Assembly: GCA_945897365.1 (NCBI GenBank)
Contig: CAMDFD010000001.1
Span: forward strand, 124,001-188,000
Origin: Bordetella parapertussis
GTDB lineage: Bacteria; Pseudomonadota; Gammaproteobacteria; Burkholderiales; Burkholderiaceae_B
Length of the DNA stretch: 64,000 nt
Direction: 5' to 3'
Every line of letters starts with the position of its first letter. Within the stretch, counting starts at the first letter, position 1. Positions 16,791 to 24,799 of the stretch are shown one piece after another. Both the position numbers and the translations under genes were made by a program. The notes below the pieces were generated by a model that saw nothing but the letters and a program-made list of their open reading frames with translations, did not search any database and was not told where the DNA came from.

Positions 16791-17995
16791 GACGGGTCAC
16801 CTTCAGATTTTTTTGCTGTCTCTGCCTCGCGGGTGAACCAACGGCCTGCGCCGAGTCCAACGGCGGTCAGCCAGAACAGTGGCATGACCCCGATGACGGC
16901 GCCCAGAGCACCAAAGGCAAGTGGTAACGTGACTTGACAGCTATTAATCAAGGCCATGCGCAGTCCAAAGGCCTCTCCGGCACGTCCGGCAGGCGCATTT
17001 TGTTGCAAAAGAGCCAAAATACTGGGCTGCGTTGAACCGAGTCCGAGGCCTAAGGTAAAAGACAAGGTCATCAAAATCCAGACTTGCTCGAAAAATGGGT
17101 AGAGCACAAAGTTTAGACCCGTTGCCAGTAACGCAAAATGGATGAGTTGCCAGGGGCGAACGCGCTGTTGCAAAAAGGGTAAGGCCAGACGTATCACAAT
17201 TGTGGCGGCCGCGAAAGAGGCCAAAATCAGACCGATTGTGGTGGCGGAAAGTCCTACCATGACACCGAAAATCGGTACAACGAACATGTGCGTGTCCCAG
17301 GCGCTCGAGAGCAGCATGTTGGCCGCATAGACACGGCGAAGCTTTGGACTCGAGATCAGATCAGTGACGCTTTGTTTCTTTTCGCTGACGGCGGGGGGGG
17401 GCGTATGGGAGGCCTTTAGATAATTGCGGACGCGATACAGACAAAAGACACAGATCACTGGGGAAATCGCCAGTAAGGCGAACACGGCGCGGTAACCAAG
17501 ATAATCAATTGATATTCCTGCCAACAAAGGTCCGAGCAGACCAGAGGTGGCCATGGAGAGGGATAGCCAGGAAAAATTGCGGAGCCGCTCTTCTCCGGCG
17601 CTCAAGCCCATTTGCCGCTGTATGGCGATTTGAAAAATCATGTGACCGATACCGACACAGGCCGCGGAAATGACAAGGGCAACGAAGTCCTGCCAGACCC
17701 AAGGCAAAATGATGCCAACAATCACCACAAAGGCGCTCGCTCTCATCGGACGCCAAGGGCCAATCTGATCAAGCATGCGACCAGCTTTGATCGAAAGCAG
17801 CATCGGCAAGAGGGCAAAGACTGCGATGAGGATACCAACCTCAAAGGTCGAGCGTTTGAGCTCAAGTGCAGTGAGAGACACTGCCACGCGACCACCGGAG
17901 ATCGCCATATGAATCAACATGATGAGCAGGCATAACGCAATCGGTCCGGCGATGGCGGACGATTTGGCAGAAGATGGGGTGGGTGGGGACGACAT
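16787..17995 (-). CDS. major facilitator superfamily transporter
   Basis: 402-residue MFS protein with about 12 hydrophobic segments and a charged central cytoplasmic loop (around residues 190-220, KASHTPPPAVSEKKQ). MFS-type loop motifs appear as KAGRMLDQIGPWRPMRAS between helices 2 and 3. ATG at 17995 (MSSPPTP) is preferred; the open frame to 18088 would overlap the tcdA leader. Substrate unknown. A run of nine Gs on the plus strand (17393-17401) encodes the loop prolines and could be a slippage site. Its stop codon overlaps the likely CTG start of the ChaC-like gene downstream. Confidence 0.88.
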   Translation of the reverse strand: MSSPPTPSSAKSSAIAGPIALCLLIMLIHMAISGGRVAVSLTALELKRSTFEVGILIAVFALLPMLLSIKAGRMLDQIGPWRPMRASAFVVIVGIILPWVWQDFVALVISAACVGIGHMIFQIAIQRQMGLSAGEERLRNFSWLSLSMATSGLLGPLLAGISIDYLGYRAVFALLAISPVICVFCLYRVRNYLKASHTPPPAVSEKKQSVTDLISSPKLRRVYAANMLLSSAWDTHMFVVPIFGVMVGLSATTIGLILASFAAATIVIRLALPFLQQRVRPWQLIHFALLATGLNFVLYPFFEQVWILMTLSFTLGLGLGSTQPSILALLQQNAPAGRAGEAFGLRMALINSCQVTLPLAFGALGAVIGVMPLFWLTAVGLGAGRWFTREAETAKKSEGDPS

Positions 17996-18110
17996 GCTCA
18001 CGGTGTTAGGTTCAAATTGTGTTCCTCTGGCGGACTCTTGTCGAGAGAGAATGCCAGTTTTTTTCTGGATCATGCAAAAATGCATCATTCAGCAGACCAC
18101 AGGATACTCA

Positions 18111-18962
18111 ATGCACGGCGTTCAGGCAGAAGTTCAGTCGAATCTTCGCATCGACGACATCAGCGAGACAGAACGCCGCTTTGGTGGGCTCGCGCGCTTG
18201 TTTGGTTTGGAAGCGTATGTTGCGCTGCGTCAAGCGCATGTGGCCGTCGTCGGTATTGGCGGAGTGGGTTCTTGGGCAGCCGAAGCTTTGGCTCGCCACG
18301 GGATCGGAGCCTTGACCTTGATTGACCTCGATCACATTACCGAATCCAATATCAATCGACAGGTGCATGCCCTCTCGGAGACACTTGGGCAGTCCAAGGT
18401 CGAAGCGATGGCGGCTCGGATTCAAGGGATTCACCCAGAATGCCAAGTCACCCTGGTGGACGATTTTTTAACGCCTGAAAATGTCCATGAAGTTCTGCCC
18501 GAAACCCTCAGTGTCGTCATTGATTGCACCGATCAAATGAGCGCCAAGGTAGTGATGGCGCTTCAGGCCCGGGCGAGAGCCCAATCGCTCATCGTTTGCG
18601 GGGGCGCAGGAGGTAAAACGAATGTGCTTGCCCTGCGCGTGGGAGATTTGTCCGAGGCCACCCATGACGCTCTTCTCGCCAGGTTGCGCAATGTCTTGAG
18701 AAAGCAACATGGCTTTGCCCGGGCCGCTACCCAAGCGGGCAAGTCACGCAAGCGCACTCCTAAAATGGGTGTGCGGGTGTTGTGGCTCGATCAGCCAACG
18801 ATTTTGCCTGAGGCCTGGCAAGCCTCTGAGGTGACCACAAAGGCTGGATTGCAAGGCCTCTCTTGCGCTGGGTACGGCTCAAGCGTTACTGTCACGGCAT
18901 CGATGGGACTTGCGGCGGCAGCGGAGGCCGTCAACAAGATTATTCACACACAATCAAAATAA
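18111..18962 (+). CDS. tcdA: tRNA threonylcarbamoyladenosine dehydratase
   Basis: E1-like ATP-dependent enzyme (CsdL/TcdA, ThiF/MoeB fold) that cyclises t6A37 of tRNA to ct6A. 283 residues; nucleotide motif VVGIGGVGSWAAEALARHG near residue 45, acidic loop LIDLDHITESNINRQ, and adenylation region DCTDQMSAK. The TcdA-type GGAGGKTN segment and the late Cys in LSCAGYGSS are present. ATG at 18111 with CAGGA six bases upstream is chosen because the first conserved block starts just after it. The open frame reaches back to 17919, overlapping the divergent MFS gene. It pairs functionally with tsaC at 1026. Confidence 0.93.
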   Translation: MHGVQAEVQSNLRIDDISETERRFGGLARLFGLEAYVALRQAHVAVVGIGGVGSWAAEALARHGIGALTLIDLDHITESNINRQVHALSETLGQSKVEAMAARIQGIHPECQVTLVDDFLTPENVHEVLPETLSVVIDCTDQMSAKVVMALQARARAQSLIVCGGAGGKTNVLALRVGDLSEATHDALLARLRNVLRKQHGFARAATQAGKSRKRTPKMGVRVLWLDQPTILPEAWQASEVTTKAGLQGLSCAGYGSSVTVTASMGLAAAAEAVNKIIHTQSK

Positions 18963-18967
18963 CAACC

Positions 18968-20137
18968 ATGACTCAGACACGTGCTTTATCCAAGATTTTG
19001 TCTTTAGCGGATTTTGAAAGGGCTGCGGAAAAACGCTTGCCGAAACCTATTTTTGGTTATGTTGCAGGCGCCTGCGAGGACTGCTACTCGCTGCGCGCGA
19101 ACCGTGATGTCTTTGCCGAATATGAGTTTGTTTCCCGTATTTTGGTCGATATTTCACAGCGTTCCCAAACCGTCGAGATTTTTGGAAAGCAATATCAAGC
19201 ACCCTTTGGCATGGCACCGATGGGCATCACCGCGATGTCAGCGTATCGGGGCGATGTCGTTCTCGCCGAAGCCGCTAAGCGTGCGGATATTCCCATGATT
19301 ATGAGCGGTTCTTCGCTGATCCGGATGGAAGAGCTAATCGCTGTCGCGCCAGATGCGTGGTTCCAAGCCTATTTGCCCGGCAAGGTTGAGCAGATTGCGC
19401 CCTTAATTGATCGCGTCGCGACGGCTGGTTTTAAAACCTTGGTGATTACGGTGGATACACCGTCAGCATCGAACCGCGAAAACAATGTGCGTTCAGGTTT
19501 TTCGACACCGCTCAGGCCCAGTGTGCGTTTAGCTTGGGAGGGGATCACGCATCCGAGGTGGTTGTTTGGCACCTTTTTAAAAACGTTGATGCGTCACGGT
19601 ATGCCGCATTTCGAAAACTCCTTTGCGACCCGCGGCGCTCCCATCATGTCTAAAAATGTGTTGCGTGATTTTTCATCGCGTGGCCATCTCAATTGGGATC
19701 ATGTGCGGGAGATTCGAGCTCGCTGGAAGGGTCCGATGGTGATCAAAGGGATTTTGCATCCCGGGGATGCTGCGCTCGCGCGACAATACGGCATGGATGG
19801 CGTGATTGTTTCCAACCATGGCGGCCGTCAGCTTGATGGCGCGGTGCCACCCCTGCGAATGTTGCCGCAGATTCTAGATCAGTTTAAAGATGGCCCTGTG
19901 ATGCTTGACAGCGGTGTGCGGCGTGGGACGGACGTTTTAAAAGCCCTTGCGCTTGGTGCACGTTGTGTGTTTTTGGGCCGACCGTTTAACTATGCTGCCG
20001 CGGTGGGTGGCCCAGCAGGGGTAGATCATGCGATTTCCTTGCTGTCGCAAGAGATTTCACGCAACATGGCGATGATGGGTATCAACCGACTGAATGAACT
20101 CAGCCCGGCTTCGCTCATTCACGTCGGTAAGCGCTAA
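18968..20137 (+). CDS. FMN-dependent alpha-hydroxyacid dehydrogenase (LldD-like)
   Basis: 389-residue TIM-barrel flavoenzyme of the L-lactate dehydrogenase / mandelate dehydrogenase / glycolate oxidase family. Visible landmarks: N-terminal FGYVAGACEDCYSLRANR, the FMN-phosphate region, the catalytic histidine in DGVIVSNHGGRQLDG, the arginine in MLDSGVRRGTDVLKALALGA, and FLGRPFNYAAAVGG near the end. ATG at 18968 is 5 bases after the tcdA stop. No clear Shine-Dalgarno site is seen, so it may be translated by coupling. Substrate (L-lactate, mandelate, other 2-hydroxyacid) cannot be fixed. The next gene encodes an RraA-like aldolase, consistent with hydroxyacid catabolism. Confidence 0.9.
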   Translation: MTQTRALSKILSLADFERAAEKRLPKPIFGYVAGACEDCYSLRANRDVFAEYEFVSRILVDISQRSQTVEIFGKQYQAPFGMAPMGITAMSAYRGDVVLAEAAKRADIPMIMSGSSLIRMEELIAVAPDAWFQAYLPGKVEQIAPLIDRVATAGFKTLVITVDTPSASNRENNVRSGFSTPLRPSVRLAWEGITHPRWLFGTFLKTLMRHGMPHFENSFATRGAPIMSKNVLRDFSSRGHLNWDHVREIRARWKGPMVIKGILHPGDAALARQYGMDGVIVSNHGGRQLDGAVPPLRMLPQILDQFKDGPVMLDSGVRRGTDVLKALALGARCVFLGRPFNYAAAVGGPAGVDHAISLLSQEISRNMAMMGINRLNELSPASLIHVGKR

Positions 20138-20182
20138 GCTTTTATTTTTTTCACACTATTTATTTTTTTAAACGGAGTCAAC

Positions 20183-20854
20183 ATGGCAGACCTAGGATTC
20201 GCAGTCAACACACACAAGCATACCGTCAGCAACGCCACGCTGAAGAAATTCGCTAAATTCGCCGTGGCCAACATCAGTGATGCCGTGAGCCGCACCAATG
20301 GAACGGTTGATCTGCGTCCGATCCATAAAGGTGGTCGCATTCTGGGTCGCGCCTTTACGGTCAAAACAGCGCCTGGCGATAACCTGATGGTGCACAAGGC
20401 GATTGATATGGCTGCGCCTGGCGATGTGATCGTGGTCGACGCGGGAGGTCTCCAGCGCAACGCCATCATCGGTGAAATCATGTCGACACTGGCTGAAAGC
20501 CGCAAGATTGCTGGTTTCGTGATTGACGGTCCTATTCGTGACTTTGATGCCTTGAGTAAAGGTAAATTTCCAGTCTTCGCACGTTCCGTTTCGCATCGTG
20601 GCCCTTACAAAGAAGGTCCAGGAGAGATCAATGTGACGGTATGTGTGGACGGCATGGTCGTTCACCCCGGTGACATCATTGTGGGTGATCAGGACGGCGT
20701 GTTTGCGATTCGCCCAGAAATGGCTGAGCAGTTGGCAAAACTCGTGGCTGATATTGAAAAGAAAGAAAAAGAGATTTTTGTCAAAATCGCTAAAGGCACC
20801 TTGGACCGCAGCTGGGTCGATCAGGCCCTGCGCGCAAAAGGCGTTCTCAAGTAA
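20183..20854 (+). CDS. RraA-like / HMG aldolase-family protein
   Basis: 223-residue protein of the RraA/MenG-like fold, which includes RNase E inhibitors and class II 4-hydroxy-4-methyl-2-oxoglutarate (HMG/CHA) aldolases. The aldolase metal and substrate signature is present: GEIMSTLAESRKIAGFVIDG followed by PIRDFDAL with the Arg-Asp pair. A C-terminal helical extension (EKKEKEIFVKIAKGTL) is longer than in E. coli RraA, as in aldolase members. CGGAG precedes the ATG. Context with 2-hydroxyacid enzymes and a Bug receptor favours an aldolase or oxaloacetate-decarboxylase role over RNase control. A terminator-like hairpin follows at 20921. Confidence 0.87.
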   Translation: MADLGFAVNTHKHTVSNATLKKFAKFAVANISDAVSRTNGTVDLRPIHKGGRILGRAFTVKTAPGDNLMVHKAIDMAAPGDVIVVDAGGLQRNAIIGEIMSTLAESRKIAGFVIDGPIRDFDALSKGKFPVFARSVSHRGPYKEGPGEINVTVCVDGMVVHPGDIIVGDQDGVFAIRPEMAEQLAKLVADIEKKEKEIFVKIAKGTLDRSWVDQALRAKGVLK

Positions 20855-20920
20855 GTCTTGAGCGCTATAAGCGCATACCCTGATTCACAGGATGCGCTGA
20901 ATCAATAAAAATCAGACAAG

Positions 20921-20946
20921 CTGCCCACTACGGTGGGCAGTTCATT
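20921..20946 (+). terminator. hairpin between the RraA-like and hydroxyacid dehydrogenase genes
   Basis: Perfect 8-base stem CTGCCCAC / GTGGGCAG with a TACG loop (20929-20932), followed by TTCATT. The T-run is short, so termination may be partial, allowing read-through to the dehydrogenase gene that starts at 20952. Confidence 0.6.
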
Positions 20947-20951
20947 ATTGG

Positions 20952-21986
20952 ATGCAGACAATGAAAAAAAAGGTCGTGCGGTTTGATTTCTGGTTAAATC
21001 CAGCGTTCGATCGACATATGAGTGCGCTGAAAGACATTGAGGTGTCCGTCAGTCAGTACTCGGATGACGAACACAAGACACTGGCGCTGTTTAAAGAGGC
21101 GCACGTCTATCACATCTGTGCCGCTCGCGATGAAGTGCCGTCGCAATGGTGGGTCGACGAGGCCTTGCTCAGCAAGATGCCTCATTTGTTGTGTGCATCG
21201 ACTTCGGGTGCGGGTTATGACCCCGTTGACGTAGAGGCTTGCAACCGTCACGGTGTATTGGTGGTCAACCAGTCCGGCTGTAACGCCAACTCGGTGGCCG
21301 AGCATGCCCTGGGCATGTTGCTTTCGGTGAAACATCGGATCACCGAGTCTGATCGTGTGATGCGTGCTAATGCCTATACGACCCGTGAAGATTTAATGGG
21401 TCACGATATTCGCGGTTCTACGATTGGCATCGTGGGTGTGGGTAATATCGGCACACGCATGGCCGAGTTAGCAAAAGCCTTTGACATGACTGTGTTGGGC
21501 TATGACCCGTATCTTTCGAACGAAGAAATCAAACGACGTGGCGCTACACCGGTGAGTTTTGAAGATCTGTTGGCACGCTCGGATGTCGTCACGGTCCACT
21601 GCCCACGCAATCCTGAGACACTAAACTGGATCGGCGCCAAAGAGTTTCGCGCCATGAAAAAAGGTGCCGTTTTTATTGCTACCGCACGTGGCGGTATCCA
21701 TGATGAGCAAGCACTTTACGAAGCGTTGCGCGATCAGCACTTGTCTGGCGCAGGCCTCGACGTCTGGTCTGTCGAGCCACCTGCGACTGACAATCCATTA
21801 CTGAGTCTCCCCAATGTTGTGGCAACCTATCACACGGCTGGTGTGAAACACGAAGCACGTGGCAATGCTGCGGCGATGGGTGCGGCTCAAATCGAAGTCA
21901 TCTTGCGTGGAGAGCGTCCACCACGTTTAGTGAACCCCGAAGTATTTCCAGTATTTTTGGAACGATATAAAAAAATGTTTGAATAA
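20952..21986 (+). CDS. D-isomer-specific 2-hydroxyacid dehydrogenase
   Basis: 344-residue NAD(P)-dependent dehydrogenase of the D-2-hydroxyacid (phosphoglycerate/glyoxylate/hydroxypyruvate reductase) family. NAD-binding motif GIVGVGNIGTRMAE near residue 160, catalytic Arg in FIATARGGIHDE, Glu in LDVWSVEPPATDNP, and His in VVATYHTAG. Substrate unknown. ATG at 20952 is used; a second ATG at 20961 is equally possible and neither has a strong ribosome site. It precedes a Bug receptor by 45 bases, so the two probably belong to one module with the RraA-like gene. Confidence 0.9.
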   Translation: MQTMKKKVVRFDFWLNPAFDRHMSALKDIEVSVSQYSDDEHKTLALFKEAHVYHICAARDEVPSQWWVDEALLSKMPHLLCASTSGAGYDPVDVEACNRHGVLVVNQSGCNANSVAEHALGMLLSVKHRITESDRVMRANAYTTREDLMGHDIRGSTIGIVGVGNIGTRMAELAKAFDMTVLGYDPYLSNEEIKRRGATPVSFEDLLARSDVVTVHCPRNPETLNWIGAKEFRAMKKGAVFIATARGGIHDEQALYEALRDQHLSGAGLDVWSVEPPATDNPLLSLPNVVATYHTAGVKHEARGNAAAMGAAQIEVILRGERPPRLVNPEVFPVFLERYKKMFE

Positions 21987-22031
21987 CAATTTAGATCACA
22001 AAAAAATAGTACTAAACCGAGGAGAGTGAAT

Positions 22032-23012
22032 ATGAAAAAAGTCATGAATAAGTTGAGTCTTTTAGGCAGCGTTGCCTTGCTAGCCGCAGCGGCATGGTCT
22101 GGTTCCGCGGCGGCGCAGTATCCAACCAAACCCATTAATGTGATTATCGCGTATGGTCCTGGCGGTGGTACGGATTTGATTGCGCGTTTGATCGCACCCT
22201 ATATCGAAAAACATTTGGGCAACAATGCACGTTTAGTGATAACTAATCGTCCGGGAGCAGGCGGTGGAATCGGTTTTGCTGAAATCGCCAGGGCAACACC
22301 AGATGGATACACCATCGGTTTTGTGAATACTCCTAATATGTTGTCGATTCCGATCGAACGCCCTTCGACGTTTGGCTGGCAGAGCTATGACCTGATTGGT
22401 AATCTGATCGATGATCCAGGTGCATTTACAGTCAATACATCCACACCAATCACCAATCTCAAAGAGCTTGCAGCCTATGCTAAAGCCAACCCAGGAAAAG
22501 TGACAGTTGGTACGACAGGTGTGGGTTCGGATGATCATCTTGCCATGCTGTTCTTTGAGCGTGCGGCAGGGGTCAAGATGACGCACGTACCCTACAAGGG
22601 CTCTGGTGAAACACGTGCCGCCGTCGTCGGCGGGCAGATTATGTTGGGTGCGATTAACGTTGGAGAGGCTCTTTCCTATATCAAGGGTGGCTCCCCAATG
22701 CGTATGATTGGCCAGATGTCGGCTAAACGGACCGTGTTGGCACCAAACGTCCCGACCTTTGCCGAGCAGGGGTACAACATCGAAAGTGCGTCTCTGCGAG
22801 GAATGGCTGCACCCAAAGGCTTGCCTCCCGAAATTCGTGAAAAGCTTGTGACTGCCGTAGCTAAAGCCGCTGCTGATCCTGAGTACATCAAGAAAGCCGG
22901 CGAGTTGTTCGCGCCAATTCGTTATCTTGCACCAAAGGAATATGCGGTGGAGTTAGAAAACACTGACAAGCAGTTGCGTCAGTTATGGAAGCAAGCACCC
23001 TGGAAAGAGTGA
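22032..23012 (+). CDS. Bug/TctC-family periplasmic solute-binding protein
   Basis: 326-residue orphan TctC-type receptor. Signal peptide to about residue 27 (ends GSAAAQ). The mature protein begins YPTKPINVIIAYGPGGGTD, matching the ligand loop of the family; further motifs are NRPGAGGGIGFAE and NPGKVTVGTTGVGSDDH. ATG at 22032 with GGAGA six bases upstream is preferred over GTG at 22026. No tctAB nearby. The last 30 bases overlap the 3' end of the convergent pabC gene. It likely supplies the substrate for the adjacent hydroxyacid dehydrogenase and aldolase. Confidence 0.92.
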   Translation: MKKVMNKLSLLGSVALLAAAAWSGSAAAQYPTKPINVIIAYGPGGGTDLIARLIAPYIEKHLGNNARLVITNRPGAGGGIGFAEIARATPDGYTIGFVNTPNMLSIPIERPSTFGWQSYDLIGNLIDDPGAFTVNTSTPITNLKELAAYAKANPGKVTVGTTGVGSDDHLAMLFFERAAGVKMTHVPYKGSGETRAAVVGGQIMLGAINVGEALSYIKGGSPMRMIGQMSAKRTVLAPNVPTFAEQGYNIESASLRGMAAPKGLPPEIREKLVTAVAKAAADPEYIKKAGELFAPIRYLAPKEYAVELENTDKQLRQLWKQAPWKE

Positions 23013-23669
23013 GGAGTTGAGTTCTACGTCAAACCAGCCGCGCAAGGCGTTCGATAATCTGATCGAGGCCTTGTCGGCGGTGAGATCCGAGGGGGTGACT
23101 ATCGCCTCCTCGACTTGATGGGTTTCTAATAATTGTGTGCGCAGCACACCACCCAAAAGTCCAGATGCGAGCGGCGGTGTTAGCCATGCTCCGTTTTTCA
23201 AGACGTAAATATTCGAGCGGCTACCTTCGCAAAGCTCGCCTTTTTCATTTAAAAAAATCAAATCAAAATATTCAGGATGTTGTGCTAGCCATTGCGTGAC
23301 GGCGTCGTACCATGGTCGATACGTGGTTTTGTGCTGCAACAAGGGCTCGGCACTTTCGAGTCTCAGTTGCGTGAGCGCGATCCACGGCACCCCTTGTAAA
23401 GCAGGCAAGGGTGCGGTTTGAATCTCGAGTTGGCCAAGAGGACTCAGCAAGAGTCGCAGGCGTGTGCAAGAGGGCATGGTCGTGGCAGTGCTTGTTTGGT
23501 TTAAAGCCGAGTTGATCGCCGCGATCACCGCATCGTCGCCAGGATATACATACCCGAGCGCCAAAGTGGATTGTTTCAACCGCCGCAAATGAAAAGGCAG
23601 CAGGACGATTAGAGCGTCTGCGTCTGCCTTCATTGTTTCAATCAAACTGGGTTGCGAGTCTTGCGTCAT
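22983..23669 (-). CDS. pabC: aminodeoxychorismate lyase-like class IV aminotransferase
   Basis: PLP enzyme of fold type IV, 228 residues, predicted to release pyruvate from 4-amino-4-deoxychorismate to give p-aminobenzoate for folate. The PLP lysine is expected in LLQHKTTYRPWYDAV. The segment LNEKGELCEGSRSNIYVLKNG with its Glu and the Ser-Asn pair is diagnostic of class IV aminotransferases. ATG at 23669 overlaps the pabB stop (ATGA), giving a tight pabB-pabC pair; the longer open frame to 23714 would overlap pabB by 49 bases. In relatives the two are often fused. It overlaps the convergent Bug gene by 30 bases. Confidence 0.88.
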   Translation of the reverse strand: MTQDSQPSLIETMKADADALIVLLPFHLRRLKQSTLALGYVYPGDDAVIAAINSALNQTSTATTMPSCTRLRLLLSPLGQLEIQTAPLPALQGVPWIALTQLRLESAEPLLQHKTTYRPWYDAVTQWLAQHPEYFDLIFLNEKGELCEGSRSNIYVLKNGAWLTPPLASGLLGGVLRTQLLETHQVEEAIVTPSDLTADKASIRLSNALRGWFDVELNSSLFPGCLLP

Positions 23670-24799
23670 CGATCTGTGCTTAGAATCCGAGCTTTCCAAT
23701 GGCATTCGTCCCATTCTTGCTCAGGGTTGGAGTCGTAAACGATACCTGCGCCGACATGATAGCGACCCTGGCCGTCATCCTCCAATACAAGAGTACGAAT
23801 TGCGACATTCAGTGAAAAGTCGCCGTTTGGCGCGAGCCAACCCAAGCTACCACAGTAAAGGCCGCGTGGTTCAGGTTCAGTTTCTTGAATCCGTTTCATC
23901 GCGGCGATTTTCGGTGCGCCCGTGACAGAGCCGCAGGGAAACAGGGCTTTTAAAATCTCTTCCAACGAGGTCTTGGGGGCGATCTCAGCATGTAGCGTTG
24001 AGGTCATGGTCCAGAAGGAGGGATATTTTTCCAAGGAGAATAAGGGTTCAGCCCGGACACTTCCAGGGTGCGCAAGTCGTCCAAGATCGTTTCTTAATAA
24101 ATCCACAATCATCAGATTTTCAGCACGATTTTTTTCGCTGGCGTGCAAGGCCTCGCCGAGTTTTCGATCCGTTTCAGGGTCAGCAGAACGAGGCGCGGTG
24201 CCTTTCATCGGACGCGTCATCAGGGTGTTGCCTGAGCGTTGTAAAAAAAGCTCAGGTGAAAAAGAAAGGACCGCTCGACCCACGTCTTCGATATAGGCTG
24301 CATGCGCCACTGGATGGCGCGTGGCGATTTGGCGATACAGTTGCGCCGGATCGCCTTCTGTTTTGACACGCAAAGGAAAGGTCGCGTTCACCTGGTAGAC
24401 CTCGCCTTGCGCAATCCATTGTTGGATCTGCTCAATACGCGCGAGGTAGCGCTCCTTGGGGAGGCCCGCAGTGATCGATATAATAAAAGCTGGCGTATCG
24501 CTTGTACATCCCGCGTCCATAGACCAGGGCCGCTCTTCGTGCATCTGCTCAAACATGAGTGCGGTCAGTTTTGGTTGAGTGTTTTGAGTGTTTGATGACT
24601 GTGCAAGCGCCGGCTCTAGCCACTCCCCCAATTCGTACTCAAGTAGCAAAGCGACCCAGCGTCCGGCACCACGCGCTTTTTCGATCTGGGCGAATGCGGC
24701 AGGCAGCTCCTCGGGAGAAGACGCCACAATGCGCCCGCACGGTCGTGTCAGCACCCGTGCGCGTTGTGTCAAACGATCTTCGAAACGACATTGATTCAT
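23666..24799 (-). CDS. pabB: aminodeoxychorismate synthase component I
   Basis: 377-residue chorismate-binding enzyme adding ammonia to chorismate for p-aminobenzoate synthesis. The catalytic lysine motif of PabB is visible as RPMKGTAPRSADPETD (PIKGT in E. coli, versus PIAGT in TrpE). Other conserved stretches are ASEKNRAENLMIVDLLRNDL, VTGAPKIAAMKRIQETE and GAGIVYDSNPEQEWDEC. The N-terminal non-catalytic region is shorter than in E. coli, as common in Betaproteobacteria. Its ATG overlaps the uvrA stop (ATGA) and its stop overlaps pabC, so uvrA, pabB and pabC may be one transcript. The glutaminase pabA is not in the window. Confidence 0.93.
   Translation of the reverse strand: MNQCRFEDRLTQRARVLTRPCGRIVASSPEELPAAFAQIEKARGAGRWVALLLEYELGEWLEPALAQSSNTQNTQPKLTALMFEQMHEERPWSMDAGCTSDTPAFIISITAGLPKERYLARIEQIQQWIAQGEVYQVNATFPLRVKTEGDPAQLYRQIATRHPVAHAAYIEDVGRAVLSFSPELFLQRSGNTLMTRPMKGTAPRSADPETDRKLGEALHASEKNRAENLMIVDLLRNDLGRLAHPGSVRAEPLFSLEKYPSFWTMTSTLHAEIAPKTSLEEILKALFPCGSVTGAPKIAAMKRIQETEPEPRGLYCGSLGWLAPNGDFSLNVAIRTLVLEDDGQGRYHVGAGIVYDSNPEQEWDECHWKARILSTDR

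Noticed and set aside
20859..20872. Short repeat GCGCT / AGCGC after the RraA-like gene
   Set aside because: Five-base arms without a T-tract; the 20921 hairpin is a better terminator candidate.
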